NCBI GenBank assembly: GCA_035574235.1 | Contig: DATLZA010000099.1 | Span: forward strand, 1-48,858 | Length of the DNA: 48,858 nucleotides | Source of the DNA: Planctomycetota bacterium | GTDB taxonomy: Bacteria > Planctomycetota > MHYJ01 > JACPRB01 | Reading direction: 5' to 3' | Shown: positions 24,598 through 32,483 of the stretch, one piece after another | How the letters are laid out: the number at the start of each line of letters is the position of its first letter | Numbering within the stretch: position 1 is the stretch's first letter | Translations under genes and position numbers: made by a program | The notes under the pieces: model-generated | Told to the model about the DNA's origin: nothing | The model's input: only the letters and a program-made list of their open reading frames with translations | The model's database searches: none

Positions 24598-25893
24598 GTG
24601 ACGGTTTCGAAACTGATCGCAGCGGCGGCCTTGGCGGCGGCGCTGCCGGCCGCCTTCTCCCGCCCCCAGGCCGGCTCTCCCGCCGCGGCGGAGTGGCCCC
24701 AATTCCGGGGACCCCGGAGGGACGGGCTTTCCCCCGACACGGGGCTTCTCAAACAGTGGCCCTCCGGCGGCCCGCCCCTCCTCTGGGACGCCAAAGGCGC
24801 AGGCCGCGGGTACGCGAGCGTCGCGATCTCCGGAGGAAGGATTTTCACGATGGGCGACGGGCCCTCGGTGGCCGACGACAAGGACGAATATGTCCTCTGC
24901 TTCAACGAGGCCGACGGGAAGTTCCTTTGGAAAGCCAAGCTCGGTCCCGCGTGGAACTCGGGCAAAGACGATTGGCAGGGCTCGCGGGCGACCCCGACGG
25001 CGGACGGCGACCTCCTTTTCGCCCTCTCCCCTCACGGGGTGCTGGCGTGCCTGGAGGCGGCCACGGGCAAGGAGCTGTGGCGGAAAAGCCTCCCGAGGGA
25101 TTTCGGCGGCAAGAAGGGAGACGGCTGGGGATACAGCGAGTCGCCGCTTGTGGACGGCGACCGGCTGATCTGCACCCCCGGCGGCCCCCGCAACACCCTG
25201 GTGTGCCTGGACAAAAAGACGGGGCGCACGGTTTGGACCGCCTCCGTGCCCGAGGACCGCGGGGCCGGTCACGCTTCGATCGTCATCGCCGAAATCGGCG
25301 GGACGCGCGTGTACGTCACCACGACCGCCGGCGGAGCCCTCGGGGTGCGCGCTTCGGACGGCAAGGTGCTCTGGACCTACCCGATCGACCGCACCACGGC
25401 GGTGATTCCCACTCCGATCGTCCGCGGCGATCTCGTTTTCTTCACCGCGGGATACGGCCGCGGAGGCGCTCTTCTCAAACAGTCGGTCTCCGGCGACGGC
25501 GTCAAGGTCGAGGAGGTCTACGGGCTCAATCCGGACCTGACCAACAAGCACGGCGGCGTGGTGCTCGTGGGCGATTTCCTCTACGGGGATTCGGACGACA
25601 AGGGAACCCCGTGGTGCGCGGAGCTCGGGACCGGCCGGATCCGGTGGAAACAGCGCGGTTCCGGCCGCGGGTCGGCTGCGGTGACGTACGCGGACGGACG
25701 CCTCTATATCCGGTATTCGAGCGGCCGGCTGGCCCTCGTTCCGGCGACGCCCGACGGCTACCGGGAAGTGAGCGCGTTCGACGTCCCCCACAGCGGGCGC
25801 CGCCCGAGCTGGGCCCATCCCGTGATCGCCGGAGGGCGCCTCTTTTTGCGGGAGGACGACCATATCCTCTGCTACGATCTTCGCGCGAAATGA
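24598..25893 (+). CDS. PQQ-like beta-propeller protein 6
   Basis: 431 residues, GTG start with AGGAG 8 bases upstream. Signal peptide V-S-K-L-I-A-A-A-A-L-A-A-A-L-P-A-A. Mature start E-W-P-Q-F-R-G-P-R-R-D-G-L-S, then L-L-K-Q-W-P-S-G-G-P-P-L, which protein 7 repeats exactly. Blade motifs: N-E-A-D-G-K-F-L-W, E-A-A-T-G-K-E-L-W, D-K-K-T-G-R-T-V-W, R-A-S-D-G-K-V-L-W and E-L-G-T-G-R-I-R-W. N-K-H-G-G-V-V-L-V-G-D near residue 312 is also mirrored in protein 7. The two genes share a 23-base identical stretch (24755-24777 and 26136-26158), a sign of tandem duplication. Confidence 0.88.
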   Translation: MTVSKLIAAAALAAALPAAFSRPQAGSPAAAEWPQFRGPRRDGLSPDTGLLKQWPSGGPPLLWDAKGAGRGYASVAISGGRIFTMGDGPSVADDKDEYVLCFNEADGKFLWKAKLGPAWNSGKDDWQGSRATPTADGDLLFALSPHGVLACLEAATGKELWRKSLPRDFGGKKGDGWGYSESPLVDGDRLICTPGGPRNTLVCLDKKTGRTVWTASVPEDRGAGHASIVIAEIGGTRVYVTTTAGGALGVRASDGKVLWTYPIDRTTAVIPTPIVRGDLVFFTAGYGRGGALLKQSVSGDGVKVEEVYGLNPDLTNKHGGVVLVGDFLYGDSDDKGTPWCAELGTGRIRWKQRGSGRGSAAVTYADGRLYIRYSSGRLALVPATPDGYREVSAFDVPHSGRRPSWAHPVIAGGRLFLREDDHILCYDLRAK

Positions 25894-25978
25894 GGGCCCC
25901 CGTCCGGGCGTAAAAGATCACGAGGGGCGGACTGAGACGGGTGTTTCGCGATCCGCCGTTCCGTTGGAGACCGGGATC

Positions 25979-27238
25979 ATGAAGACCTTCTGCGCGATCG
26001 CTGTCGTTCTCCTGGGGGGACCCGGAGGCGTCCTTGCGCTGCAATCCGGCAAGGCCGCCTCCATCGAAAGCGAGTGGCCCCAGTATCGCGGCCCCAAGCG
26101 GGACGGCTTGTCTCCCGACAAGGAGCTTCTCAAGCAGTGGCCCTCCGGCGGCCCGCCGCTGGCGTGGAAAACCACCGGGATCGGAGACGGATACTCCAGC
26201 CTGATCGTGGCCGGAAACCGCCTCTACACCCTGGGGGACGTGGATAACTCCTGCCGGCTCATCGCCCTGAACGCGGCCGACGGGAAAATCCTCTGGTCCA
26301 CGCCCCTGGGTCCCGCCGGCGGACACAACGATTACCCCGGACCCCGGTCAACCCCGGCCACGGACGGAACCCTGGTCTTCGCGCTGACTCAAAACGGAGA
26401 CCTCGCGTGCGTTCAGGCCGCCACGGGACGGCTCGTCTGGAAGGTGAATCTCGAGAGCCAGTTCGGGGGCCGAATGATGTCCGGGTGGCGCTGGTCCGAG
26501 TCGCCGCTTCTGGACGGAAACCTCGTCGTGGTCACTCCGGGAGGCTCCAAGGGCACGGTGCTGGCGCTCAACAAGGCGAACGGCGCTCCGGTGTGGCAGA
26601 GCGCCCAGCTCAAGGACGCGGCCGCCTACGCGTCGCTCGTTCCGGTCGAGTGGGGCAACATCCGGCAGTACATCGTCTTTACGGACAGGAGCGTCGCCGG
26701 AGTGGCCGCCCGAAACGGCCAGGTTCTCTGGCGAGCCGATCGCCCGGGGCAGACCGCGGTCATCCCGACTCCCGTCGCCAAGGAGGGCATCGTTTTCGTG
26801 ACCTCCGGGTACAACGTGGGCTGCAACGCGTTCCAGGTCGGCTTCGCCGGCGGGCGCTTCACGGTGCGCGAGCTTTATTCCGGAAAGCAGATGCGCAACC
26901 ACCACGGAGGCGTCGTGCTCGTGGGAGACCACGTCTACGGATTCGACGAGGGGATCCTGAAGTGCATCGAGCTGAAGACCGGACGCGAGGTGTGGGCCGA
27001 CCGCAGCGTGGGCAAGGGAGCGGTGGCGTACGCGGACGGCCATCTCTATTGCCGCAGCGAAAACGGCCCGATCGCGCTGGTCGAGGCGACGCCCGAGGCC
27101 TACCGCGAGAAGGGCCGCTTCGACCAGCCGGACCGGAGCCGCCGCCAGGCGTGGCCCCATCCGGTCGTCTTCGGCGGCAAGCTCTACATCCGCGATCAGG
27201 ACGTGCTCCTCTGCTACGACGTGCGCGAGAAAAAATGA
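25979..27238 (+). CDS. PQQ-like beta-propeller protein 7
   Basis: 419 residues. The ATG at 25979 is chosen because GGAG lies 9 bases upstream; a TTG five codons earlier lacks a site. Signal peptide K-T-F-C-A-I-A-V-V-L-L-G-G. Mature start E-W-P-Q-Y-R-G-P-K-R-D-G-L-S. Blade motifs: N-A-A-D-G-K-I-L-W, Q-A-A-T-G-R-L-V-W, A-A-R-N-G-Q-V-L-W and E-L-K-T-G-R-E-V-W. It is the closest relative of protein 6 in the window, with the same order of elements from end to end, and shares its R-R-x-x-W-x-H-P-V tail. The 85-base gap from protein 6 shows no clear promoter. It overlaps protein 8 by ATGA (27235-27238). Confidence 0.88.
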   Translation: MKTFCAIAVVLLGGPGGVLALQSGKAASIESEWPQYRGPKRDGLSPDKELLKQWPSGGPPLAWKTTGIGDGYSSLIVAGNRLYTLGDVDNSCRLIALNAADGKILWSTPLGPAGGHNDYPGPRSTPATDGTLVFALTQNGDLACVQAATGRLVWKVNLESQFGGRMMSGWRWSESPLLDGNLVVVTPGGSKGTVLALNKANGAPVWQSAQLKDAAAYASLVPVEWGNIRQYIVFTDRSVAGVAARNGQVLWRADRPGQTAVIPTPVAKEGIVFVTSGYNVGCNAFQVGFAGGRFTVRELYSGKQMRNHHGGVVLVGDHVYGFDEGILKCIELKTGREVWADRSVGKGAVAYADGHLYCRSENGPIALVEATPEAYREKGRFDQPDRSRRQAWPHPVVFGGKLYIRDQDVLLCYDVREKK

Positions 27239-28485
27239 TCCTGGCGTTGGCGGGATTCCTCCTGGCGGCCGCGCCTCAGGAGGCGTCCGAGCCCGGCGAC
27301 TGGCCCTGCTTCCTCGGCCCCGACCGCACCGGAATTTCCCGCGAGACGGGGCTTCTCAAGGCGTGGCCCTCCGAGGGGCCGCCCGTTCTCTGGAAGCGTG
27401 AACTGGGCGAGACCTACGCCGTCCCCTCCGTGGTGCGCGGGGCGCTCGTGGTCTTCCACCGGGAAGGCAACGAGGAGGTCGTGGAGCGCCTCGATCCGGC
27501 CGGCGGCGCCCGCTCCTGGCGGTTCACCTACCCCACGGCCTACGTGGATCGTTTCGGGTATAACGGCGGCCCCCGCGCCGCCCCCACGATCGACGGCGGC
27601 CGCGTCTACGTCCTGGGAGCGGAGGCCCGCCTGCACTGTCTCGACCTCGAGACGGGAAAGGTCGTCTGGAAGCGTTCCCTCCATGAGGAGTACTTCCGAG
27701 AACCCCGGCAGAACTTTTTCGGCGCGGGGGTGGCCCCTCGTCTGGCGGGCGGCGCGCTCTTTCTCAACCTCGGCGACGAGAACGCCGGATGCGTCACCGC
27801 GATCGACGCGAAGACGGGCCGGACGCTCTGGAGAACCGATGGCGACGGAGCCAGCTATGCGAGCGCTTCCTTCGCCGACGTGGCCGGCAAACGTCAGGCC
27901 GTCTTCCTCACGCGCGAAGGCGGCCTGGGATGCGACGCGGCCGACGGCACGGTCCTCTGGCGCTATCCGTTCCGCGCGCGCGAGCGCTTCAGCGCCAACG
28001 CCGCCTCTCCGGTCATCCTCGGAGAGCGGGTGTTTCTGAGCGCCTCCTACGGGGTGGGCTCGGCGCTCCTCAAGCTCGAGGCCGGAGGAGCCCGGGAGCT
28101 CTGGAGGAACCGCGCCCTGGGCGCCCACTGGGCGACGCCGATCGCCGTGGACGGCTACGCCTACGGCTTCGACGGCCGCCACGAATACGAGGCGGAACTC
28201 CGCTGCGTGCGGCTCGAGGACGGACGCCTGATGTGGTCCCGCGGCGGCTACGAGCGGGGATCCATGATCCGGGCGGACGGACGCTTCATCCTCCTGGCGG
28301 AGGACGGCCGGCTCGTCCTGGCCGACCTTTCCCCGGAGGGACCGCGGGAGATCTCTTCCATCCGCGTCCTCAAGCCCCATTGCTGGGGCGCACCCGTACT
28401 TTCCCGCGGGCTCCTCTACGTCCAGAACTTCGACCACTCCGCCGGACGGGCGACACTCGTCTGCCTGGACCTCCGGACGAAGTGA
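27235..28485 (+). CDS. PQQ-like beta-propeller protein 8
   Basis: 416 residues with signal peptide M-I-L-A-L-A-G-F-L-L-A-A-A. Mature start D-W-P-C-F-L-G-P-D-R-T-G-I-S, where leucine replaces the usual arginine, then L-L-K-A-W-P-S-E-G-P-P-V. Blade motifs: D-L-E-T-G-K-V-V-W, D-A-K-T-G-R-T-L-W, D-A-A-D-G-T-V-L-W and R-L-E-D-G-R-L-M-W. The end (C-L-D-L-R-T-K) follows the pattern of proteins 2, 6 and 7. Translation is probably coupled to protein 7 by the 4-base overlap. Confidence 0.88.
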   Translation: MILALAGFLLAAAPQEASEPGDWPCFLGPDRTGISRETGLLKAWPSEGPPVLWKRELGETYAVPSVVRGALVVFHREGNEEVVERLDPAGGARSWRFTYPTAYVDRFGYNGGPRAAPTIDGGRVYVLGAEARLHCLDLETGKVVWKRSLHEEYFREPRQNFFGAGVAPRLAGGALFLNLGDENAGCVTAIDAKTGRTLWRTDGDGASYASASFADVAGKRQAVFLTREGGLGCDAADGTVLWRYPFRARERFSANAASPVILGERVFLSASYGVGSALLKLEAGGARELWRNRALGAHWATPIAVDGYAYGFDGRHEYEAELRCVRLEDGRLMWSRGGYERGSMIRADGRFILLAEDGRLVLADLSPEGPREISSIRVLKPHCWGAPVLSRGLLYVQNFDHSAGRATLVCLDLRTK

Positions 28486-28498
28486 CCGCCGGCGCTCC

Positions 28499-28528
28499 TT
28501 GACTCTACGTTCCCGGCCGGCTTATAGT
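28499..28528 (+). promoter_or_regulatory. Sigma-70-like promoter, near-leaderless
   Basis: TTGACT (28499-28504), an 18-base spacer and TATAGT (28523-28528). The -10 box ends 6 bases before the GTG at 28535, so transcription should start at the start codon. No Shine-Dalgarno sequence is present. Confidence 0.7.
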
Positions 28529-28534
28529 AACGAC

Positions 28535-28885
28535 GTGACGGCCAACGGCGACCGGCGGTTCGAGAAAATCCTGCAGGGGATTCAGTACCTTATCCGGGAC
28601 AACGAACTCCTGCGCGAGGACCTGCGGGAGTACGCCCGCCGCGCAGACGAGGACCGCCGCCGGATGAACGAACTCCTTCAAGACACGAACGAGATCGTTC
28701 AAGGCATTCGCAAGGCGCTGGTCGTCATCGGAAAACGCGGCGCGGATTTCGTGGAGATGATCCGAAAGCAGACGGAAGCGATCCAAAAGCAGACGGAAGC
28801 CATTAAGGAGCAGGGTCGAACCCTCGAGCGCATCGAGCAGAAAATCGCCACCCTGGGCCGGCGAAACGGAAACGGCCCCCGATAA
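28535..28885 (+). CDS. Small coiled-coil protein, unknown function
   Basis: 116 residues, highly charged, no signal peptide or membrane segment, so cytoplasmic. Residues about 25-60 are a charged helix (R-E-D-L-R-E-Y-A-R-R-A-D-E-D-R-R-R). Residues about 75-105 hold the repeat K-Q-T-E-A-I-Q-K-Q-T-E-A-I-K-E-Q followed by L-E-R-I-E-Q-K-I, a strong coiled-coil pattern. The start is the GTG at 28535, set by the promoter just upstream; an upstream TTG at 28499 lies inside the -35 box and cannot be in the transcript. It converges with the FtsX-type gene 23 bases away. I do not recognise a family; an oligomerising or scaffold role is a guess. Confidence 0.7.
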   Translation: MTANGDRRFEKILQGIQYLIRDNELLREDLREYARRADEDRRRMNELLQDTNEIVQGIRKALVVIGKRGADFVEMIRKQTEAIQKQTEAIKEQGRTLERIEQKIATLGRRNGNGPR

Positions 28886-28908
28886 GGCTCCGGAAGAGCG
28901 AATCCCAC

Positions 28909-31900
28909 CTACTCGTTCCGCAACGCTTCCAGGAGCGGCCCGCGCAACGCCAAGCGTGCCGCCCCCTGAATCCACGCCCACGAGAGCGCCCCGATCGCCA
29001 GAAGGAGCCCCACCAGAAACGCCGCCGGCACCTCGGTTCCCGGCCGGGCCAGCGCCGGCCCCACGGCCAGCGCCGCGGCCGCCGTGCCCGCCGCCAAACC
29101 CGCCGCCACGAGGAAACGATGCTCCGCCGCCACCACGCGGAGCGCTTCTTCCGGCGAATACCCCACCGCCCGCAGGAGCGCCAGCTCGCCCCGGCGCTCC
29201 ATCACGCTCCGCAGCACCAGCACCCCCAGCCCCGCCGTGCCCAGGAGCATCCCCAAACCGCCCAGAACCATAAACAGCGTCAAATACGTCGCCTCGACCG
29301 CGTAGAATTCCCGGAGCCGCTCCGCTGACGCCGTCCAGTCCACCCCCAGCGTTTCGAGCCGCTCCGTCAGGTACGCCCGGAGGCGCTCCTCCCGCCCGGC
29401 GGGCGCCTCCACCAGGAACACGCGCGTGCCGCTCTCGGAGGGATAGAGCCGCGTGAAGTCCCGGTGGGAGATCAGAAGCCTTCCCTGAAAAAGCGTCAGC
29501 CGCGAGGGAAGCGACCCCACGATCCTCACCCGGAACGGCCGCCCCCGCTCGTCCGCGAAATCCAGATCGTTCCGCCGGAGCTTCCATGCCACGGTCGCCG
29601 AATCCCCCGCGAGCGCCGGGATCGCGCCGTCCGGCAACGGCCGCTCGAGAAGCCGCCAGAGGTCCGCCTCCGCAAACGCCCCGCGCCGCGCGAACGCTTC
29701 GGGATCGACGCCCAGAAGCGGCGGCGCCAGCGCCTGATTGAGGTTGAGGCAGCTCGCGTCGTCTCCCTCGCGCATCCGAAGCTGAACGAAGGCGACCCCG
29801 TCCATCATGTCCCGGTCGGTCAGCCGGTACGTCCGCCGCCCGCGCTCGCCGTTGAGGTCGTCATGGACGGCCACGCTCGATTCGCCGTAGAGGACGAACC
29901 CCCCCGTGCCGGACCGCCGGTTCCCGGCGCCGCGCACCGGATCTTCCTTCATCGCCCCCACGGAGAGCACCAGGAACGAGCCGCAGGCGAGCATTCCGGC
30001 CGCGGCCGTGGAGCGACCCGGACGGCGAGCCGCATTGCGCGCCCCCAGGCGGCCCAGCGTCAGCTCCCCTCCGGACGGGCGCCCGAGCGCCCAGCGCACC
30101 GACGCGATTCCCGCAACCAGCGCCAGCGCCCCCGCGGCGAAAAAGGCCGGCGCGGGCTGGTCCATCCCCGACCCGACAGCCCCCGCCGCCACGGCCGCCG
30201 CCGCCACGGCCGATGCAACGCCGATCCTCTTCGCCCGGCCCGCCCCGATTCGGCCGCCCTCCTCCGAAAAGCCCCCGGCCAGAAGCTCCCGCACCGGCCG
30301 GCGTCCCTGGCGGCGCAGCGCGAACGTCATCACGCTCACGGAGAGGATCGCGGCCGCGGCGGCGCCGCCGAGAGCGCTCCCAAGCCGCGCCTGGAATTCG
30401 ACCGCCGCATGCGCCACCGCCCCGCTCCAGGCCGTCCCCAGCCCCCATACGAGAAGGCGAGCGAATCCCAGCCCGAGCGGAATTCCCGCCAGCGCCCCCG
30501 CGACCGCGAGCGCCGCCCCTTCGGCCAGAAGAAGCCTCGTCGCTTCGCCCGGGGCGAACCCCAACGCCCGCAGGGTTCCCGTCTCCCGCGCGCGCTGGTC
30601 GGCGGAGAACCCGAAAAGCATCGCCGTCAGGGCCAGCGACGCGGCCGCGAGAAAAACGCTCATCCCGAGAAAGAGCTGCCCCAGGTCCGTGGATTCCTCC
30701 ACCGCCCGCGCCGACTCCCGGCGCGCCGCCCGAACCCGCAGCCCCGCCGCCTCGGGATCGATCCGACCCCTCAGCGCCTCCGCGACCGCCGCCGCTTCCG
30801 CGGCCGGGTAGCGCACGGCCATCAGATCCCCGAAGCGATTCGCCCACATCGCGCGACCCGCCGAAAGCGTCACGATCGCCTTGGGCGTCTGGCGGTACGC
30901 CTTCCAATACGCCTCGTTGTCGGGATCCTTGAGCTTCTTCTCCTCCAGAGGCAGGCCGATCTCCCATTCTTCGCACCGGTCCACGTCCGTCAGTCCCGGA
31001 AACTCCGGCACGAGATCGCGCTCCGCGCCCAGCGCCTCCATCTCGAGCGCCGCCCGCACCGTAAACTCCCGTTCCCGCTCGACGAACGTGTCCCGGTCCG
31101 TGAGCTCCGAGTAGGCGACCTTGACGCGGCTTCCCGGATTCAGCGCGAGCCGGTCCGCCAGCCACCGGTTGACCAGGATCTCGTCGTCGCGGAGATCCGG
31201 CGGCACGGGGCTGAGCCGGCGGTCTTCCGACGGGGCGACCGCGACCATGAAGGAATAAGGCGTGGACCTTCCGTCCGGCGCGGAAATGGAGTTCACGAGG
31301 TAGGCCGACGCCCCGACCGCCCCCGGCCGGGCCCCGAGCGCCGCCTCCGCGACGGCCGGATCGAGGTAAATCCGCGGCGTCTGAAGCTGCGCGACCCCGT
31401 GCCGCTCATGGATCCGCAGGACGAGCCCCGCGTCCTCGATCTCCCACGCCCGGGCCAGCGCCGCCCGCACCTCCTCCGGCGCCGCGGCGGCCAGAAGGAC
31501 GTTCGCCCGGCCCTCGAATTCGAGAAGCCTCTGAAGCGTCCCGAGCGAAACGAACGCGAGCGCCGGAGCGGCCTGGTCGGACTTGAGGCTGAACCGTCCG
31601 AAACGGGCGTCCGGCAGCACCGCGCGCACCCGGAACGTGCGGCGTCGCGTTTCCCGATCCTTGCGCGAAGCCAGCGGCGCGTCCCGCGAGAGAACGCCCG
31701 GCTTGTGAACCCGCAGGGCGATCTCGTCCCCTTCGCGCACCCCGAGGGCCGCGGCGAGCTTTCCGTTCAGCGCCGCCTCCCCCGGCTCCAGAGCGAGCTC
31801 GACGGGCTCCTCCGCCAGACGGAAGAACGCGCCGTCGACGCCGTAGACCTCGACACGGTTGACCTGGCGGCGCTCCGGCCCTTCCCGAAGCGCCATGCCC

Positions 31901-32172
31901 CGCACCTGGAGAGCCGCGGAGACGTCCGCGCCCAGCTCCCTCCGCAGGCGTTCCGCCAGACGGTCGCGAAAAAAACGGTTCCCCGTATCGAGCGCGGACT
32001 CCGTCCGTCCGAGCCGGAGCCGGGCCAGACGCCCCAGCGTCCACCGCACCGAATCGCCGACCGCCAGCGCCCCGACCAGAACCGCGCCGGAAAGCGCGCA
32101 GCCCAGAAGGGTTCCGACATGCGTCCGCCGGTGAAAGCGCAGACTCCGCAGGACGTACGTGGCGCGGTTCAT
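28909..32172 (-). CDS. Large FtsX/MacB-type ABC transporter permease
   Basis: 1087 residues. Membrane segments are at about 20-42, a group at about 500-650, further ones at about 665-720 and 740-770, and a last group at about 945-1075. Two FtsX domains are visible: one with R-A-R-E-T-G-T-L-R-A-L-G-F-A-P near residue 540, the other with R-R-G-E-L-A-L-L-R-A-V-G-Y-S-P near 985; both are the typical cytoplasmic coupling element. Large extracytoplasmic domains lie between. Such permeases extrude lipids or lipoproteins or drive cell-envelope events together with a LolD/MacB-type ATPase. No ATPase gene adjoins; the only one in the window is 16 kb away. A TTGACG-N18-TAGCAT promoter ends 10 bases before its ATG, and there is no ribosome binding site. 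Confidence 0.87.
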   Translation of the reverse strand: MNRATYVLRSLRFHRRTHVGTLLGCALSGAVLVGALAVGDSVRWTLGRLARLRLGRTESALDTGNRFFRDRLAERLRRELGADVSAALQVRGMALREGPERRQVNRVEVYGVDGAFFRLAEEPVELALEPGEAALNGKLAAALGVREGDEIALRVHKPGVLSRDAPLASRKDRETRRRTFRVRAVLPDARFGRFSLKSDQAAPALAFVSLGTLQRLLEFEGRANVLLAAAAPEEVRAALARAWEIEDAGLVLRIHERHGVAQLQTPRIYLDPAVAEAALGARPGAVGASAYLVNSISAPDGRSTPYSFMVAVAPSEDRRLSPVPPDLRDDEILVNRWLADRLALNPGSRVKVAYSELTDRDTFVEREREFTVRAALEMEALGAERDLVPEFPGLTDVDRCEEWEIGLPLEEKKLKDPDNEAYWKAYRQTPKAIVTLSAGRAMWANRFGDLMAVRYPAAEAAAVAEALRGRIDPEAAGLRVRAARRESARAVEESTDLGQLFLGMSVFLAAASLALTAMLFGFSADQRARETGTLRALGFAPGEATRLLLAEGAALAVAGALAGIPLGLGFARLLVWGLGTAWSGAVAHAAVEFQARLGSALGGAAAAAILSVSVMTFALRRQGRRPVRELLAGGFSEEGGRIGAGRAKRIGVASAVAAAAVAAGAVGSGMDQPAPAFFAAGALALVAGIASVRWALGRPSGGELTLGRLGARNAARRPGRSTAAAGMLACGSFLVLSVGAMKEDPVRGAGNRRSGTGGFVLYGESSVAVHDDLNGERGRRTYRLTDRDMMDGVAFVQLRMREGDDASCLNLNQALAPPLLGVDPEAFARRGAFAEADLWRLLERPLPDGAIPALAGDSATVAWKLRRNDLDFADERGRPFRVRIVGSLPSRLTLFQGRLLISHRDFTRLYPSESGTRVFLVEAPAGREERLRAYLTERLETLGVDWTASAERLREFYAVEATYLTLFMVLGGLGMLLGTAGLGVLVLRSVMERRGELALLRAVGYSPEEALRVVAAEHRFLVAAGLAAGTAAAALAVGPALARPGTEVPAAFLVGLLLAIGALSWAWIQGAARLALRGPLLEALRNE

Positions 32173-32182
32173 GCCGTCGGCT

Positions 32183-32212
32183 ATGCTACGGCGCTCCGCA
32201 AGACGGCGTCAA
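32183..32212 (-). promoter_or_regulatory. Sigma-70-like promoter of the FtsX-type gene
   Basis: On the minus strand TTGACG (32212-32207), an 18-base spacer, and TAGCAT (32188-32183). The ATG at 32172 is 10 bases after the -10 box, leaving a leader of about 3 bases. Confidence 0.65.
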
Positions 32213-32231
32213 CGTCAGGAACTTCGAATCG

Positions 32232-32261
32232 TGGACCTCTTCACGCCCCGTGAGGTACAGT
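32232..32261 (+). promoter_or_regulatory. Sigma-70-like promoter of the symporter operon
   Basis: TGGACC (32232-32237), an 18-base spacer and TACAGT (32256-32261). The ATG at 32271 is 9 bases after the -10 box, again with almost no leader and no Shine-Dalgarno sequence. Confidence 0.5.
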
Positions 32262-32270
32262 CCCCTGTCG

Positions 32271-32483
32271 ATGAGGAAGCTCCTGGGGGCGCTCCTGGTC
32301 GCCGCCGTCGCCGCGCTTCATCACGACGTCTGGTTTTGGAACGACCGGACGCTCCTGGGAGGCGTGCTTCCCGTGGGGCTCGCGTACCACCTGGCCTACA
32401 CGGCGCTCGCGTCGGCGACGGTCTGGCTCCTCGCGCGCCTCCTTCGGGAGCCGCCGCGGAATGCGGAGCGGCCGCCGCCATGA
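32271..32483 (+). CDS. Small two-helix membrane protein (DUF3311-like)
   Basis: 70 residues with two membrane segments (L-L-G-A-L-L-V-A-A-V-A-A-L and A-Y-H-L-A-Y-T-A-L-A-S-A-T-V-W-L-L) joined by a loop with F-W-N-D-R and L-P-V-G-L-A-Y. Size, topology and a position just ahead of a sodium:solute symporter match DUF3311 proteins, which are thought to assist the symporter. It overlaps the symporter start by ATGA (32480-32483). The ATG at 32271 is chosen because it fits the promoter; an upstream GTG at 32250 lies before the predicted transcription start. Confidence 0.65.
   Translation: MRKLLGALLVAAVAALHHDVWFWNDRTLLGGVLPVGLAYHLAYTALASATVWLLARLLREPPRNAERPPP

Noticed and set aside
18011-28485. Calling the propellers PQQ-dependent dehydrogenases
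   Set aside because: Only blade motifs are seen; the cofactor and calcium ligands and the vicinal cysteines of true quinoprotein dehydrogenases were not found.
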